A stretch of DNA of 64,000 bases, from NCBI RefSeq assembly GCF_000247995.1, contig NZ_BAFE01000027.1:124001-188000 (forward strand), given 5' to 3'. Each line of letters opens with the position of its first letter. The stretch's first letter is position 1. The notes beneath the pieces were generated by a model. The model ran no database searches and was not told where the DNA came from. It worked only from the letters and a program-made list of their open reading frames with translations. The translations under genes and the position numbers were made by a program. The stretch is from Mobilicoccus pelagius NBRC 104925. Its GTDB lineage: Bacteria; Actinomycetota; Actinomycetes; Actinomycetales; Dermatophilaceae. Positions 1 through 7,930 of this stretch are shown here, piece after piece.

Positions 1-737
1 TCGACGAGAACGGCGAACTCCGTTCCGAAGCGGACCGGTGGGCCGTCGTCGCGGGCGTCGGCCACCTCGTGCGGTCCGCGCGCGAGACGGGCCAGACGGT
101 CTCGGTCATCGGCGCCTCGACCGAGCCCATGGCCCGCGAGCACATCGCCCACCTCGCCGGTGTCCCGGTCGAGGAGGTGACGATCGTCGAGGTCGGCCGC
201 CACCAGGTCGGTGGCGACGCCGAACCGCGCGGTGCACGGCGTCCGGTGACCGCGCCCGCCCCCGGCGTCGGCCCCGGCGCCGGTGCCGCCTCCGGGGCGG
301 CGTTCGGGACCTGGTCCGACTTCTGGGAGGGGCGGGGCGACGATCCCGCAGCAGAGGGCCGACGACGCCCGGCCCCGGAGGAGGCGCCCGCCGCGGCGGC
401 ATCCGGGGACGCCACTCCCGGAAATGCGGGGGACCTCCCGCGTGTTGACGAGGGGGGCGACACGCGTCGTCACGAGGGATTCGACACGGCCACGAGGCCG
501 TTCACCGGAACGCCCCTCGTCCACGTCCACGACACCCGCGAGGAGGGCTCCGACGAGGCGCCCACCCGCGTCGTCCACACCGTCCACGGCATCCCGGACG
601 CCACCCGCGTCCACGACGTCCCGGCCGGGTCCGCTCCGGAGGCGGAGGCCGGACAGCCCGTCCACGGCGGCGACGCCCACGGCGACGAGGCCGCTCCGGA
701 CGACACGCACGACCACTCACCGAAGGTGACGCCCTGA
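1..737 (+). CDS. C-terminal part of an unidentified protein (5' end outside window)
   Basis: The frame is open from base 3 of the window, so the gene begins upstream. About 244 codons are visible. The first 70 residues look folded (VSVIGASTEP, then VPVEEVTIVEVG); the rest is low-complexity, rich in Pro, Ala, Asp and His, with several VH pairs (THVHDT, VVHTVHG, TRVHDVP). The stop overlaps the ATG of the YhgE/Pip gene by one base, so the two are probably co-translated. In related actinomycetes a YhgE/Pip gene often follows an ATPase gene, and the visible part could be the end of such a domain; that is a guess, because no Walker motif lies in the window. Function unknown. Confidence 0.6.
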   Translation, partial: DENGELRSEADRWAVVAGVGHLVRSARETGQTVSVIGASTEPMAREHIAHLAGVPVEEVTIVEVGRHQVGGDAEPRGARRPVTAPAPGVGPGAGAASGAAFGTWSDFWEGRGDDPAAEGRRRPAPEEAPAAAASGDATPGNAGDLPRVDEGGDTRRHEGFDTATRPFTGTPLVHVHDTREEGSDEAPTRVVHTVHGIPDATRVHDVPAGSAPEAEAGQPVHGGDAHGDEAAPDDTHDHSPKVTP

Positions 738-3430
738 TGTCCTTCCTCCCGTCCCTCTCCAGCGCGGAGTTCCGACGATTCTCCGGCTCCTGGTTCAGCC
801 GCATCGTCCTCGTCGCGATCATCACCGTGCCGAGCCTCTACGGTGGCCTCCTCGTGTGGGCCAACCGTGACGTGACGACGCACCTCAACGGCATGTCCGC
901 CGCCGTCGTCAACAACGACGAGATGGTCGAGATCACGGGCGACGACGGCAAGAAGCAGCCGGTCATGGTGGGTCGTCTCGTCGCGTCCAAGCTCACGACG
1001 AGCACCGACAAGCAGAATCTCGACTGGGAACTCACCGACGCCGACACCGCCAGCAAGGGGCTCGAGGACGGCACGTACTACGCCGTCCTCACGATCCCCG
1101 AGGGTTTCTCGTCGGCCGCGGTGTCGACGCAGGACGCCGACGGGGTGCGTGCAGCGACGATGGACCTCAAGACGAACGATGCGGTGAGCTACCTCTCGGG
1201 CAACATCGCCTCGACGATCGGGCGTGTCGTCGCCGGTGAGGTCGGCAACCAGCTCAGCGAGCAGTACCTCGACAAGGTGTACGTCGGTCTCAACACCGTG
1301 AAGAAGAGCCTCACCGACGCCGGCAACGGCGCGGGCAGGCTCGCGAAGGGCTCGAAGGACCTGTCCTCGGGCGCCGGCCAGCTCGACCAGGGCACCGAGC
1401 GACTCACCGTCGGCCTGTCCGACCTCGCGAACGGCGCCGACAAGCTCGCCGCCGGCACGGGCGACCTCTCGGGCGGCATCGGTCGTCTCTCGAGCGGCGC
1501 CGGTGACCTCGCCGACGGCGCGGGGACCCTCGCGAGCGGCAACACCCAGCTCGCCCAGGGTCTCGGCCAGCTCGAGTCGTCGACGGCGGCCCTGCCTCAG
1601 CAGGTGGGGCAGCTGTCGGCCGGTGCGAAGAAGGTCGCGGACGGCAACCGTCAGCTCGCCGACGGCGCCACGAAGTTGAGCGACGGGCTCAAGCGGGCGC
1701 AGGCGCCCGTGTCCCAGCTCCCCACGCAGACGAAGGCCCTCGCCGACGGCGCGACGAAGCTCGCCGACGGCGCCACCGCCCTCGGCAAGGCCGGGCAGCA
1801 GCTCACGCCCGCCGCGGGGCAGCTCACGACGGGTGCGGCCGGCCTGCGGGCCGGCGCCGACAAGCTCGCGGACGGCGCGGACCGCCTCTCCGCCGGCACG
1901 AAGACCCTTGCGACCGGCGCGCAGGACCTGTCCGCCGGGGCGACGAAGGCCTCCGAGGGGGTCGGGCGGTACACCGGCGCGGTGTCCCAGCTCGCCGCCT
2001 CGTGCGAGAAGTCGGGTGCGGCTCCCCAGTACTGCGAACAGCTCGCCGCCGTGGCGGCCACCGGGCCGCAGCTCACCGAGGGCAGCGACGCGGTCGCGAC
2101 GGGCGCGCAGCGTCTCGCCGTGGGCGCGGCTCCCCTCGCCAAGGGCGCGGGTGACCTCGCCATCGGTGGGCAGGCCCTCGCCGACGGTGCCGTGAAGTTC
2201 GCCGACGGCGCGACGAAGTACGCCGACGGCGCCACCCGTCTCGCCGACGGTGCGACCCGCCTCGGCACGGGCGCGACGCCGCTCCGCGACGGGCTCACCA
2301 AGCTTGCCGACGGTATCCCCGCCCTCGCCAAGGGCATCGGTGACGCCTCGACGGGTGCCGACCGTCTCGCCACGGCGACGGGCCAGCTCGCCACCGGCTC
2401 GGAGAAGCTCTCGGCCGGACTCGACAAGTTCGCCGCGGCCACCCCGCAGCTCGTCGGTGGCATCCAGCGAGCCTCCACCGCGGCCGACCAGCTCGCGCAG
2501 GGCGCGACGAAGCTCTCAGCCGGGGCGACGCAGCTCTCCACCGGTGCCCGCAGCGCGGCGCAGGGCGCGCAGAAGCTCGACGACGGCGCCAGCAAGCTCG
2601 CCAAGGGCACCGCCGACGCGCAGGACGGCGCAAGCAAGCTCAACGACGGCACCGGCAAGCTCGTCGACGGCAGCAAGGAGCTCGCGAAGGGCAGCGACGA
2701 GCTCGCCACCGGTCTTCAGGACGGTGCGAAGAAGGCGCCGTCGTACTCGAAGAACGACCGCGAAAAGCTCGGCGAGGTCGTCGCCGACCCAGTGCGTGCC
2801 GACGTGAGCCGCATCAACGCCGTGCCCGGTTACGGTCACGGACTCGCGCCCTACTTCATGGCGATCGGCCTCTGGGTCGGCGCGATGGGCATGTTCTTCG
2901 TCATCCGTCCTCTTCCCAAGCGGGCCATCGCCTCGACGGCGGCGTCGTGGCGGGTCGCCCTCGCCGGGTACGCCACGCCGGCGCTCCTCGGCATCTGCCA
3001 GGCGATCCTGCAGGTGCTCGTCGTCCGGTACTGGGTCGACCTCGACGTGGCGCACCTGCCGGCGCTGTTCGCCCTCGCGGTGCTCACGTCGCTCGCGTTC
3101 ATCGCGATCAACCAGGCGCTCGTCGCGGCGCTCGGCACGAAGGGACGGTTCGTCGCGCTCGTCCTCGTCGTGCTGCAGCTGTCGGCGGCGGGGGCGACCT
3201 ACCCGATCGAGAGTTCGCCGGAGTTCTTCCAGAAGCTCCACCCGTGGCTGCCGCTCACGTACGGCGTCAACGCGTTCCGGTCGCTCATCGCCGGTGGTGG
3301 GCTGCACGTCGGCCCCGCGGTCGCCTCGCTCACCGCGTGGATCGTCCTGTCGGGCGCGGTGACGATCTACGCGGCGCGGTCGCAGCGCACGTGGACGCCG
3401 CAGCGTCTGCGTCCGCACCTCGCCCTCTGA
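737..3430 (+). CDS. YhgE/Pip domain membrane protein with a very long heptad-repeat ectodomain
   Basis: 897 residues. One membrane segment lies near residues 21-42 and about five more lie in the last 210 residues, the YhgE/Pip arrangement related to ABC-2 type permeases. Between them, about residues 190-660, runs a long series of seven-residue units such as LADGATK, LSAGATQ and LAKGTAD, expected to form a long extracellular coiled rod. Two cysteines near residues 425 and 434 interrupt the repeats. The family includes the phage infection protein Pip and type VII secretion-associated proteins; no transport substrate can be read from sequence. The ATG overlaps the stop of the upstream gene. The repeats give long open frames on the other strands, which are composition artefacts. 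Confidence 0.9.
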   Translation: MSFLPSLSSAEFRRFSGSWFSRIVLVAIITVPSLYGGLLVWANRDVTTHLNGMSAAVVNNDEMVEITGDDGKKQPVMVGRLVASKLTTSTDKQNLDWELTDADTASKGLEDGTYYAVLTIPEGFSSAAVSTQDADGVRAATMDLKTNDAVSYLSGNIASTIGRVVAGEVGNQLSEQYLDKVYVGLNTVKKSLTDAGNGAGRLAKGSKDLSSGAGQLDQGTERLTVGLSDLANGADKLAAGTGDLSGGIGRLSSGAGDLADGAGTLASGNTQLAQGLGQLESSTAALPQQVGQLSAGAKKVADGNRQLADGATKLSDGLKRAQAPVSQLPTQTKALADGATKLADGATALGKAGQQLTPAAGQLTTGAAGLRAGADKLADGADRLSAGTKTLATGAQDLSAGATKASEGVGRYTGAVSQLAASCEKSGAAPQYCEQLAAVAATGPQLTEGSDAVATGAQRLAVGAAPLAKGAGDLAIGGQALADGAVKFADGATKYADGATRLADGATRLGTGATPLRDGLTKLADGIPALAKGIGDASTGADRLATATGQLATGSEKLSAGLDKFAAATPQLVGGIQRASTAADQLAQGATKLSAGATQLSTGARSAAQGAQKLDDGASKLAKGTADAQDGASKLNDGTGKLVDGSKELAKGSDELATGLQDGAKKAPSYSKNDREKLGEVVADPVRADVSRINAVPGYGHGLAPYFMAIGLWVGAMGMFFVIRPLPKRAIASTAASWRVALAGYATPALLGICQAILQVLVVRYWVDLDVAHLPALFALAVLTSLAFIAINQALVAALGTKGRFVALVLVVLQLSAAGATYPIESSPEFFQKLHPWLPLTYGVNAFRSLIAGGGLHVGPAVASLTAWIVLSGAVTIYAARSQRTWTPQRLRPHLAL

Positions 3431-3472
3431 TCGGGACGGCATTCGGCGGGGTCACCCCGTCGGTGCCCTGTC

Positions 3473-3542
3473 GACACGGAGCCGTCGGTCCCCTCGCGGG
3501 GTCGGCGGCTCCGTCGTGTCACCGCCGGGGCGCGCGCCCCGG
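3473..3542 (+). terminator. Hairpins after the YhgE/Pip gene
   Basis: An imperfect stem (GACACGGAGCCG at 3473 against CGGCTCCGTCGTGTC ending 3520) is followed by an 18-base perfect palindrome at 3525-3542 (CCGGGG then CGCGCGCCCCGG). There is no T tract, as is common for actinomycete terminators. They separate the YhgE gene from rnpB. Confidence 0.5.
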
Positions 3543-3599
3543 GTCCTGCGGGGTCGGGCGTGCGGCGTGCGGGTGGTGAGCGGGGGAGTGGCGGGCCGG

Positions 3600-3605
3600 T
3601 AGACT
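3600..3605 (+). promoter_or_regulatory. -10 box of rnpB
   Basis: TAGACT ends five bases before 3611, where the RNase P P1 helix begins, so the predicted start of transcription coincides with the 5' end of the RNA. No good -35 box is visible. Confidence 0.6.
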
Positions 3606-3610
3606 CGCGC

Positions 3611-3985
3611 GTGGATGAGTCGGCCAGGCGGTCGCGTCGGCACCTTCGGGTGTCGCCGAGGAACGTCCGGGCTCCACAGGGCAGGGTGGTGGCCAGCAGC
3701 CACCCGGGGTGACCCGCGGGACAGTGCCACAGAAAGCAGACCGCCCACGAACCACCCGTACGCGGGGAGGCGTGGGTAAGGGTGAAACGGTGGTGTAAGA
3801 GACCACCAGCGCCCCCGGTGACGGGGGCGGCTCGGTAAACCCCACCCGGAGCAAGACCAGACAGTGTGCGTTCGAGGGCTGCCCGCCCGAGCACACGGGT
3901 AGGTCGCTCGAGCCGTGCGGCAACGTACGGCCTAGATGGATGGCCGCTCAACGACAGAACCCGGCGTATCGGCCGACTCATCCAC
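3611..3985 (+). ncRNA. rnpB: RNase P RNA (bacterial class A)
   Basis: Catalytic RNA of RNase P, which removes 5' leaders from pre-tRNA. The ends pair perfectly over 15 bases to form P1 (GTGGATGAGTCGGCC at 3611 with GGCCGACTCATCCAC ending at 3985). Conserved elements are present: GAGGAACGTCCGGGCTCCAC near 3657, the ACAGNGCCACAGAAA segment near 3721 (seen as ACAGTGCCACAGAAAGCAGA), AAGGGTGAAACGGTGGTGTAA near 3778, GAGACCACCAGCGCCCCC, GGCTCGGTAAACCCCACCCG near 3829 and AGATGGATGGCCG near 3934. Length (375 nt) and order fit actinomycete class A RNase P RNA. Open frames on either strand here are not genes. Confidence 0.97.
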
Positions 3986-4181
3986 CCACCCCTTCGGACA
4001 TGCCCCGGCACCGGTGACGACCGTCCCGGACAGCAGGCGCGGGGGTCGACGGCCCTCCCCGCCCCGGGTCGCGCTCCGCACTGCTCTCGCCGCCGAGTGA
4101 CGTCGGTGTGCCGAGGCATGTGCCCACGTTCGCCGTCCGCCGTCGACCACGGCGTCCTCGGCGGTCATGCACGCATGTAGG

Positions 4182-4216
4182 TAGACAGCCTGACTAGTTA
4201 GCCGTACGATCTAGTC
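4182..4216 (+). promoter_or_regulatory. padR promoter (leaderless) with palindromic operator candidate
   Basis: TAGACA (4182-4187) and TACGAT (4205-4210) are separated by 17 bases. Transcription would begin at the A of the padR ATG (4217), giving a leaderless mRNA. The spacer holds a 12-base near-palindrome, CTGACTAGTTAG (4190-4201, one mismatched pair), and its CTAGT core recurs at 4211-4215. Repressor binding here would block RNA polymerase, so this is a candidate autoregulatory PadR operator. The promoter boxes are seen; the operator role is inferred. Confidence 0.6.
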
Positions 4217-4555
4217 ATGGCCGATCAGACCTGGCCCGGGGACTGGCTCCGGGGACCGCTCGTCCTCGCGGTGATGCGGATCCTCCTCGACGGGCCCACC
4301 TACGGGTATGCGATCGGGACCCGGCTCGAGGAGGCCGGGCTCGGGTCGATCAAGGGCGGCACGCTCTACCCGCTCCTCAGCCGGCTCGACGCCTCCGGGC
4401 TCGTCGTCACGCAATGGGAGCAGGGAGAGGGCGGGCCCGGCCGTAAGTACTTCGAGCTCACGCCGGAGGGCCGCGCAGACTTCGCCGCTAGATCGGCGCA
4501 GTGGTGCGAGTTCGCCCGGCTCACGACGACATTCATCGGAGAAGCAGGATCATGA
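4217..4555 (+). CDS. PadR family transcriptional regulator
   Basis: 112 residues, a usual length for short (subfamily 2) PadR repressors. It has a winged-helix core with the family signature YGYAIGTRLEEAG followed by GGTLYPLLSRLDASGLV, and the wing segment GPGRKYFELTPEGR, then a short dimerisation helix. It probably represses its own promoter and the membrane protein gene downstream, whose ATG overlaps its stop (ATGA at 4552). The pair resembles PadR-HAAS modules in which the regulator responds to cell envelope or drug signals. The ligand is unknown. Confidence 0.9.
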   Translation: MADQTWPGDWLRGPLVLAVMRILLDGPTYGYAIGTRLEEAGLGSIKGGTLYPLLSRLDASGLVVTQWEQGEGGPGRKYFELTPEGRADFAARSAQWCEFARLTTTFIGEAGS

Positions 4556-5277
4556 ACCACAGCGACACCGACACCCGCCGGTGGATCGACGACATGGTCG
4601 TCGAACTCCGCCTCCGCGACGTCAAGGGCGCCGCCATCGGCGACGCGGTCGCCTCCGTCGAGTCCCATTGCGCCGACAGCAGCGAGACACCCCGCGAGGC
4701 GTTCGGCGACCCGAGGGAGTACGCCGCGTCCCTCACCTTCCCCCAGGAGGATCGCACCGGCGACACCATCCGCGAATGGGCCACCGTCATGGCGCCCGTC
4801 GTCGTCGGCCTCGCCGGGTTCTCCCTCACCACCGGAGCCGTCACCGCGCTGCTCGAAGGCGAGGGGGTCCCCGTCACGTGGGGCGGGATCGCCGCCGCGG
4901 TGTTCCTCGTCGTCGCGGTCGCCCTGCTCGTCCGGTATCTGCGGGCGCTCCTCGACCACGGCATCGGCGGGGCGCTCGCCCTCGGCGGCACGATCGCCAT
5001 CGCCGCGATGTTGCCGGTCCTGTGGCGCGACCCGGCGTTCGCCCTGCCCGCCACGGTCGCCGGTATCGGTGGCCTCGTCCTCCTCGCGGCCTCCGTCGTC
5101 CTCGGGCGACGCGCCCGCAGGCTCGACGACCCCGTCGTCGACCCCGTCGACCGCAGCGACCGCTATGCCTCCAGGCGGCCCGTCCTGTCCACGCTCGTCA
5201 CAGGGGAGTGGATGTTCGTCACGGCGACGATCGTCCTCTCGCTCGTCCTCTGGGTGCTCCACGCGACCCTCGCCTGA
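4552..5277 (+). CDS. HAAS-like domain integral membrane protein, PadR partner
   Basis: 241 residues starting at the ATG that overlaps the padR stop; an upstream in-frame GTG at 4501 lies inside padR and is not needed. The soluble N-terminal part (residues 1-65, RWIDDMVVELRLRDVKGAAI then a helical stretch ending in FGDPREYAASL) resembles HAAS/DUF1700 domains found beside PadR regulators. About six hydrophobic segments follow, with a basic loop (LGRRARRLDD) before the last two. Its likely role is a membrane partner or target of the PadR system; the molecular activity is unknown. Confidence 0.75.
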   Translation: MNHSDTDTRRWIDDMVVELRLRDVKGAAIGDAVASVESHCADSSETPREAFGDPREYAASLTFPQEDRTGDTIREWATVMAPVVVGLAGFSLTTGAVTALLEGEGVPVTWGGIAAAVFLVVAVALLVRYLRALLDHGIGGALALGGTIAIAAMLPVLWRDPAFALPATVAGIGGLVLLAASVVLGRRARRLDDPVVDPVDRSDRYASRRPVLSTLVTGEWMFVTATIVLSLVLWVLHATLA

Positions 5278-5372
5278 CCGACGCACCCGACACGCCTGCG
5301 CGGACGACGGAACCCGTCACCGATCCGCCCCGGTGTGCTCGGGTGCGGCGCTGCGCGGTCGACAGGAGGGGC

Positions 5373-5786
5373 ATGAGAGCAGCCGCCCCGTCGTCGCCCG
5401 AGAACGCCGACACCTCAGCCCCGCTCACCCTGAGCGACGTCGTCGACGTCGACGAACGCGTCGCGGTCGGCGGCGAGGCCGTCCCGACGCACGTCCGCTT
5501 CGTCCTCGGCTTCGACCGGGCCCCGAGCGAGGACGAACTCGTCGCCGTCGCCGACCTCCTCGCACCCTTCGACGTCGTACAGAGCGTGACCCCCGACGGG
5601 GTCGAGATCGTCACGGCCAACCGAGACGAACCGGCCCGCCAGGTGCCCCACATCAAGGACACCGTCTCCCGCGCGAGCGAGGAGGCGCAGCGTCGCGAGG
5701 CCGCCTGCGCCGAGCAGGAGGCCGCGAAGGAGGAACGCTCCGGCGGACTTCGCGAGGAAATCGGCGCCGTCGTCGACGGCGCCTGA
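5373..5786 (+). CDS. Small protein of unknown function
   Basis: 137 residues. The start at ATG 5373 is set by a strong ribosome binding site (AGGAGGGG at 5364). After an acidic N-terminus there is an alpha/beta-looking segment, THVRFVLGFDRAPSEDELVA to ANRDEPARQ (about residues 46-92), then a charged helix rich in Glu, Ala and Arg. The beta-strand pattern is vaguely like RraB-type RNase E inhibitor domains, but I cannot establish homology. It is convergent with the GAP-family gene, whose stop is only 29 bases away. The ribosome binding site and third-position GC support it as a real gene. Confidence 0.55.
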   Translation: MRAAAPSSPENADTSAPLTLSDVVDVDERVAVGGEAVPTHVRFVLGFDRAPSEDELVAVADLLAPFDVVQSVTPDGVEIVTANRDEPARQVPHIKDTVSRASEEAQRREAACAEQEAAKEERSGGLREEIGAVVDGA

Positions 5787-5815
5787 GGCTGCCGGCCGAG
5801 CCGCGCGCGGTGTGC

Positions 5816-6553
5816 TCAGCCGAACTGCAGCAATCCGAGTCGCTGGGCGGCGTCGGCGGCGAGCAGGAGGCCGACGATGCCGAGGACCCAGCCGAGGATG
5901 TCGTCGGCGTTGCGGTCGAGCCACGTCCCGAGCCGCCGCAGGAGCGGGTCGAGGGCACGGCGAGCGACCAGGCGGAGCGCGAGGAGGGCGAGCGCGGGGG
6001 CGACCATGGCGAGGACGTACGCGAGGAGCACGCCGGCGACGGTCACCGGCCCGGGGTGTGCCGCGGCGATGATCCCCACGGCCGCCAGATAGGGCAGCAT
6101 CGATGCGGCCTCCACGAGCCCCGCACCGAGGGCGACCGCGACGACGACCCGCGCGCGCGGCCGGTCGTCGACGAGGGCGGCCTGCCACCTCTCCCGCCGG
6201 GTCGGGCCCGTCTCGACCCCCGAGGCGGCGCGGCGTGCCGTGCGCCGGCGGGTGGCGTTCCCGTCGACGGTCCAGCTGAGCGCGAACAGCGTCACGCCCG
6301 CCGCGAGTTGGGCCCACCCGAGCACGGGCAGGTCGGCGACTCCCGCGAGTGTGCGGGTGAGCATGTCCGCCCCGCCGAGGAGGAGGAGGCCCAGCGCCCA
6401 GTAGAACCCGGCGAGGGTCGCGAGGAAGAGCAGGAATGCCCGCACGTGGACGCGCTCGCGGGCGAGGAGGAACACCGGGATGCCCAGGGTGCCGAAGCTC
6501 GTGCTGTCGACGAGGGCGAGGCCTGCGAGGGGCACGAGGTCGGTGGGGGTCAT
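5816..6553 (-). CDS. GAP family (Sap-like) integral membrane protein
   Basis: 245 residues. The N-terminus (MTPTDLVPLAGLALVDSTSF then GTLGIPVFLLA) carries the pattern typical of the GAP family, which includes mycobacterial proteins for glycopeptidolipid and sulfolipid-1 addressing. Six or seven hydrophobic helices are separated by a basic central loop (RRRTARRAASGVETGPTRRER). Family members are thought to help move lipids or small molecules across the membrane. It is divergent from the TetR gene 96 bases away, so it is the likely regulatory target. A longer in-frame start at 6610 would cover the divergent promoter region and is less likely. Confidence 0.8.
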   Translation of the reverse strand: MTPTDLVPLAGLALVDSTSFGTLGIPVFLLARERVHVRAFLLFLATLAGFYWALGLLLLGGADMLTRTLAGVADLPVLGWAQLAAGVTLFALSWTVDGNATRRRTARRAASGVETGPTRRERWQAALVDDRPRARVVVAVALGAGLVEAASMLPYLAAVGIIAAAHPGPVTVAGVLLAYVLAMVAPALALLALRLVARRALDPLLRRLGTWLDRNADDILGWVLGIVGLLLAADAAQRLGLLQFG

Positions 6554-6580
6554 CGGAGCCCCCCGGCGGTTTTGGCACGG

Positions 6581-6604
6581 CTGTGTGAAAACATGGCCGC
6601 ACAG
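6581..6604. promoter_or_regulatory. Inverted repeat in the GAP/TetR divergent region
   Basis: CTGTGTG (6581-6587) and CGCACAG (6598-6604) form a 7-base inverted repeat with one mismatch and a 10-base spacer. It is central between the two divergent starts (6553 and 6649), the usual position of a TetR operator. A GAGAAT -10-like box (6637-6642) lies exactly six bases before the GTG at 6649. Confidence 0.35.
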
Positions 6605-6648
6605 TTGCATGAGAAAGGGTCGCAGTGCAAGTGTGCGAGAATCCGGTC

Positions 6649-7299
6649 GTGCCCAAGATCGTCGACCACGCCGCGCGCCGCGAGGAACTGGCGCGGTCCG
6701 TCTGGGCGCTCGTCGGCCGCGAGGGGATCGAGGCCGCCACGGTGCGTCGCGTCGCGGCCGAGTCCGGCTGGTCGATGGGCGCGGTGCGGCACTACTTCGC
6801 CACCCAGCAGGAATTGCTCGCCTTCGCGGGCGAGATCATGGCGCAGCGGGTGGGGGAGCGCATCGCCGGGCTCTACGCCGGTGTCGACGCGCGAGACGCC
6901 GGGCCGCGGGCGGAGCGTCTCGACCGGGCGTGCCTGGTCCTCGAACAGTTGCTGCCGATGGACGAGGAACGCGCCGTCGAGGTCGTCGTGTGGCTCGCGT
7001 TCATGACGCGCGCCCGCACCGATCCAGGACTCGACGGGCTGCGGCAACAGGGGTGGGCCGGCGAGCGGTTCGTGTGCCGATCGGCCGTCGCCGACGCGTG
7101 CGGCCTGCCGCTGCCGACCTCGCTCGACGCGCGCCTCGACGGCGCGGGGGAGGAGGCCGTCGACCGGCTCCAGGTCGGCGTCGAGGGCCTGTCGCTCATC
7201 GCCTCGACCCATCCCGAGCACTGGCCCGCCGACGCCCAACGCGCCGCGATGCGACGAGTCCTTCTCGACGCCTGCCGCGAGATCGAGAGGGGCGCCTGA
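6649..7299 (+). CDS. TetR/AcrR family transcriptional regulator
   Basis: 216 residues from GTG 6649. This start gives VPKIVDHAARREEL, the usual N-terminus of this subfamily, and lies six bases after a -10-like box, which suggests a leaderless mRNA. The DNA-binding helices are residues 10-55: REGIEAATVRRVAAESGWS followed by GAVRHYFATQQELL. The C-terminal ligand domain is helical and divergent. It is probably a repressor of its own gene and of the divergent GAP-family gene. Ligand unknown. Confidence 0.88.
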   Translation: MPKIVDHAARREELARSVWALVGREGIEAATVRRVAAESGWSMGAVRHYFATQQELLAFAGEIMAQRVGERIAGLYAGVDARDAGPRAERLDRACLVLEQLLPMDEERAVEVVVWLAFMTRARTDPGLDGLRQQGWAGERFVCRSAVADACGLPLPTSLDARLDGAGEEAVDRLQVGVEGLSLIASTHPEHWPADAQRAAMRRVLLDACREIERGA

Positions 7300-7380
7300 G
7301 GCCCCCACCACTTCCCGACCCAGATCGCAGCCGGGGAAGCGGCCCGGCGGTCGCCGTGCCGAGCCCTCACCTCATCCTCG

Positions 7381-7428
7381 CCCGGTGGCCCGGTGGCCCG
7401 GTGGCCCGGTGGCCCGGTGGCCCGGAGG
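7381..7428. repeat. Octamer tandem repeat CCCGGTGG, five copies plus one variant
   Basis: CCCGGTGG occurs five times head to tail (7381-7420), followed by CCCGGAGG (7421-7428). It lies 82 bases after the tetR stop in non-coding sequence. Eight-base units would shift frame if coding, and copy number could vary by slippage. Confidence 0.95.
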
Positions 7429-7444
7429 TTCGTGAGCCGAAGGG

Positions 7445-7921
7445 ATGTCGGTGCGCGGTGTCAGGGTGCTCCGCATGGCAGGCGGATACCCCAATCGCGG
7501 CGCGCTCGGCGTCCCCATCGGTGATCGGAGCCCCGGCGCGTCGGGAAGCTCCGGTGCGTCTCGGCCACCCGCTTCGCCGACCGCCGCCGGCGCTGCTCCG
7601 AGTCGCCCCGCGGTGCCGTCGAGGTCGGCCCGGCCTGCGACGTCGGTCCCGCCGCGGCGGCGCCCGTTCGTGTTCGTCGGTGCGGAGGGCGCCCCGGGGC
7701 TCGTCGTCGAGCAACGGCGCACGGAGTCGGGCTGGCAGGTGCTCGTCGCGCTGGTCGACACGACGTCCGACGGTGGATCAGGCCTGGCCGTGCGGTGGTT
7801 CGACGCCTCCCACCTACGGCCCGCGGGCACCTCGGCGGCAGTCGACACGCCGGGGGAGCCTGCCGACACCGCCGCCGGGACCTCCCGTCCCCCGGGTGCG
7901 GCGCGCGATCGGCGTTCCTAG
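7445..7921 (+). CDS. Possible small protein upstream of fumC
   Basis: 158 residues from ATG 7445 with a weak GAAGGG ribosome binding site. The first 70 residues are low-complexity (Pro, Ala, Ser, Arg). Residues 75-126 (FVFVGAEGAPGLVVEQRRTE, then QVLVALVD and RWFDASHLRPA) look like a small beta-barrel domain with a closing LRPA strand, a pattern I recall in short uncharacterised actinomycete proteins. The true start may be further downstream. It ends just before the fumC promoter. Identification is weak. Confidence 0.4.
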   Translation: MSVRGVRVLRMAGGYPNRGALGVPIGDRSPGASGSSGASRPPASPTAAGAAPSRPAVPSRSARPATSVPPRRRPFVFVGAEGAPGLVVEQRRTESGWQVLVALVDTTSDGGSGLAVRWFDASHLRPAGTSAAVDTPGEPADTAAGTSRPPGAARDRRS

Positions 7922-7930
7922 GGTGGCGGT
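7919..7930 (+). promoter_or_regulatory. Leaderless -10 box of fumC
   Basis: TAGGGT (7919-7924) is followed by six bases and then the fumC ATG at 7931, so transcription should start at the ATG. No purine-rich ribosome binding site is present. Confidence 0.5.

Noticed and set aside
1300-2700. CRISPR-like array in the repetitive part of the YhgE gene
   Set aside because: The repeats are coding heptads without constant direct repeats or spacers. No CRISPR array occurs elsewhere in the window.
1651-2709. A 352-codon antisense frame inside the YhgE/Pip repeat
   Set aside because: Repetitive DNA on one strand yields a repetitive open frame on the other; no start signal or family is seen.
3452-4180. 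Open frames on both strands in the rnpB region
   Set aside because: The RNase P RNA secondary structure and conserved elements account for this stretch.
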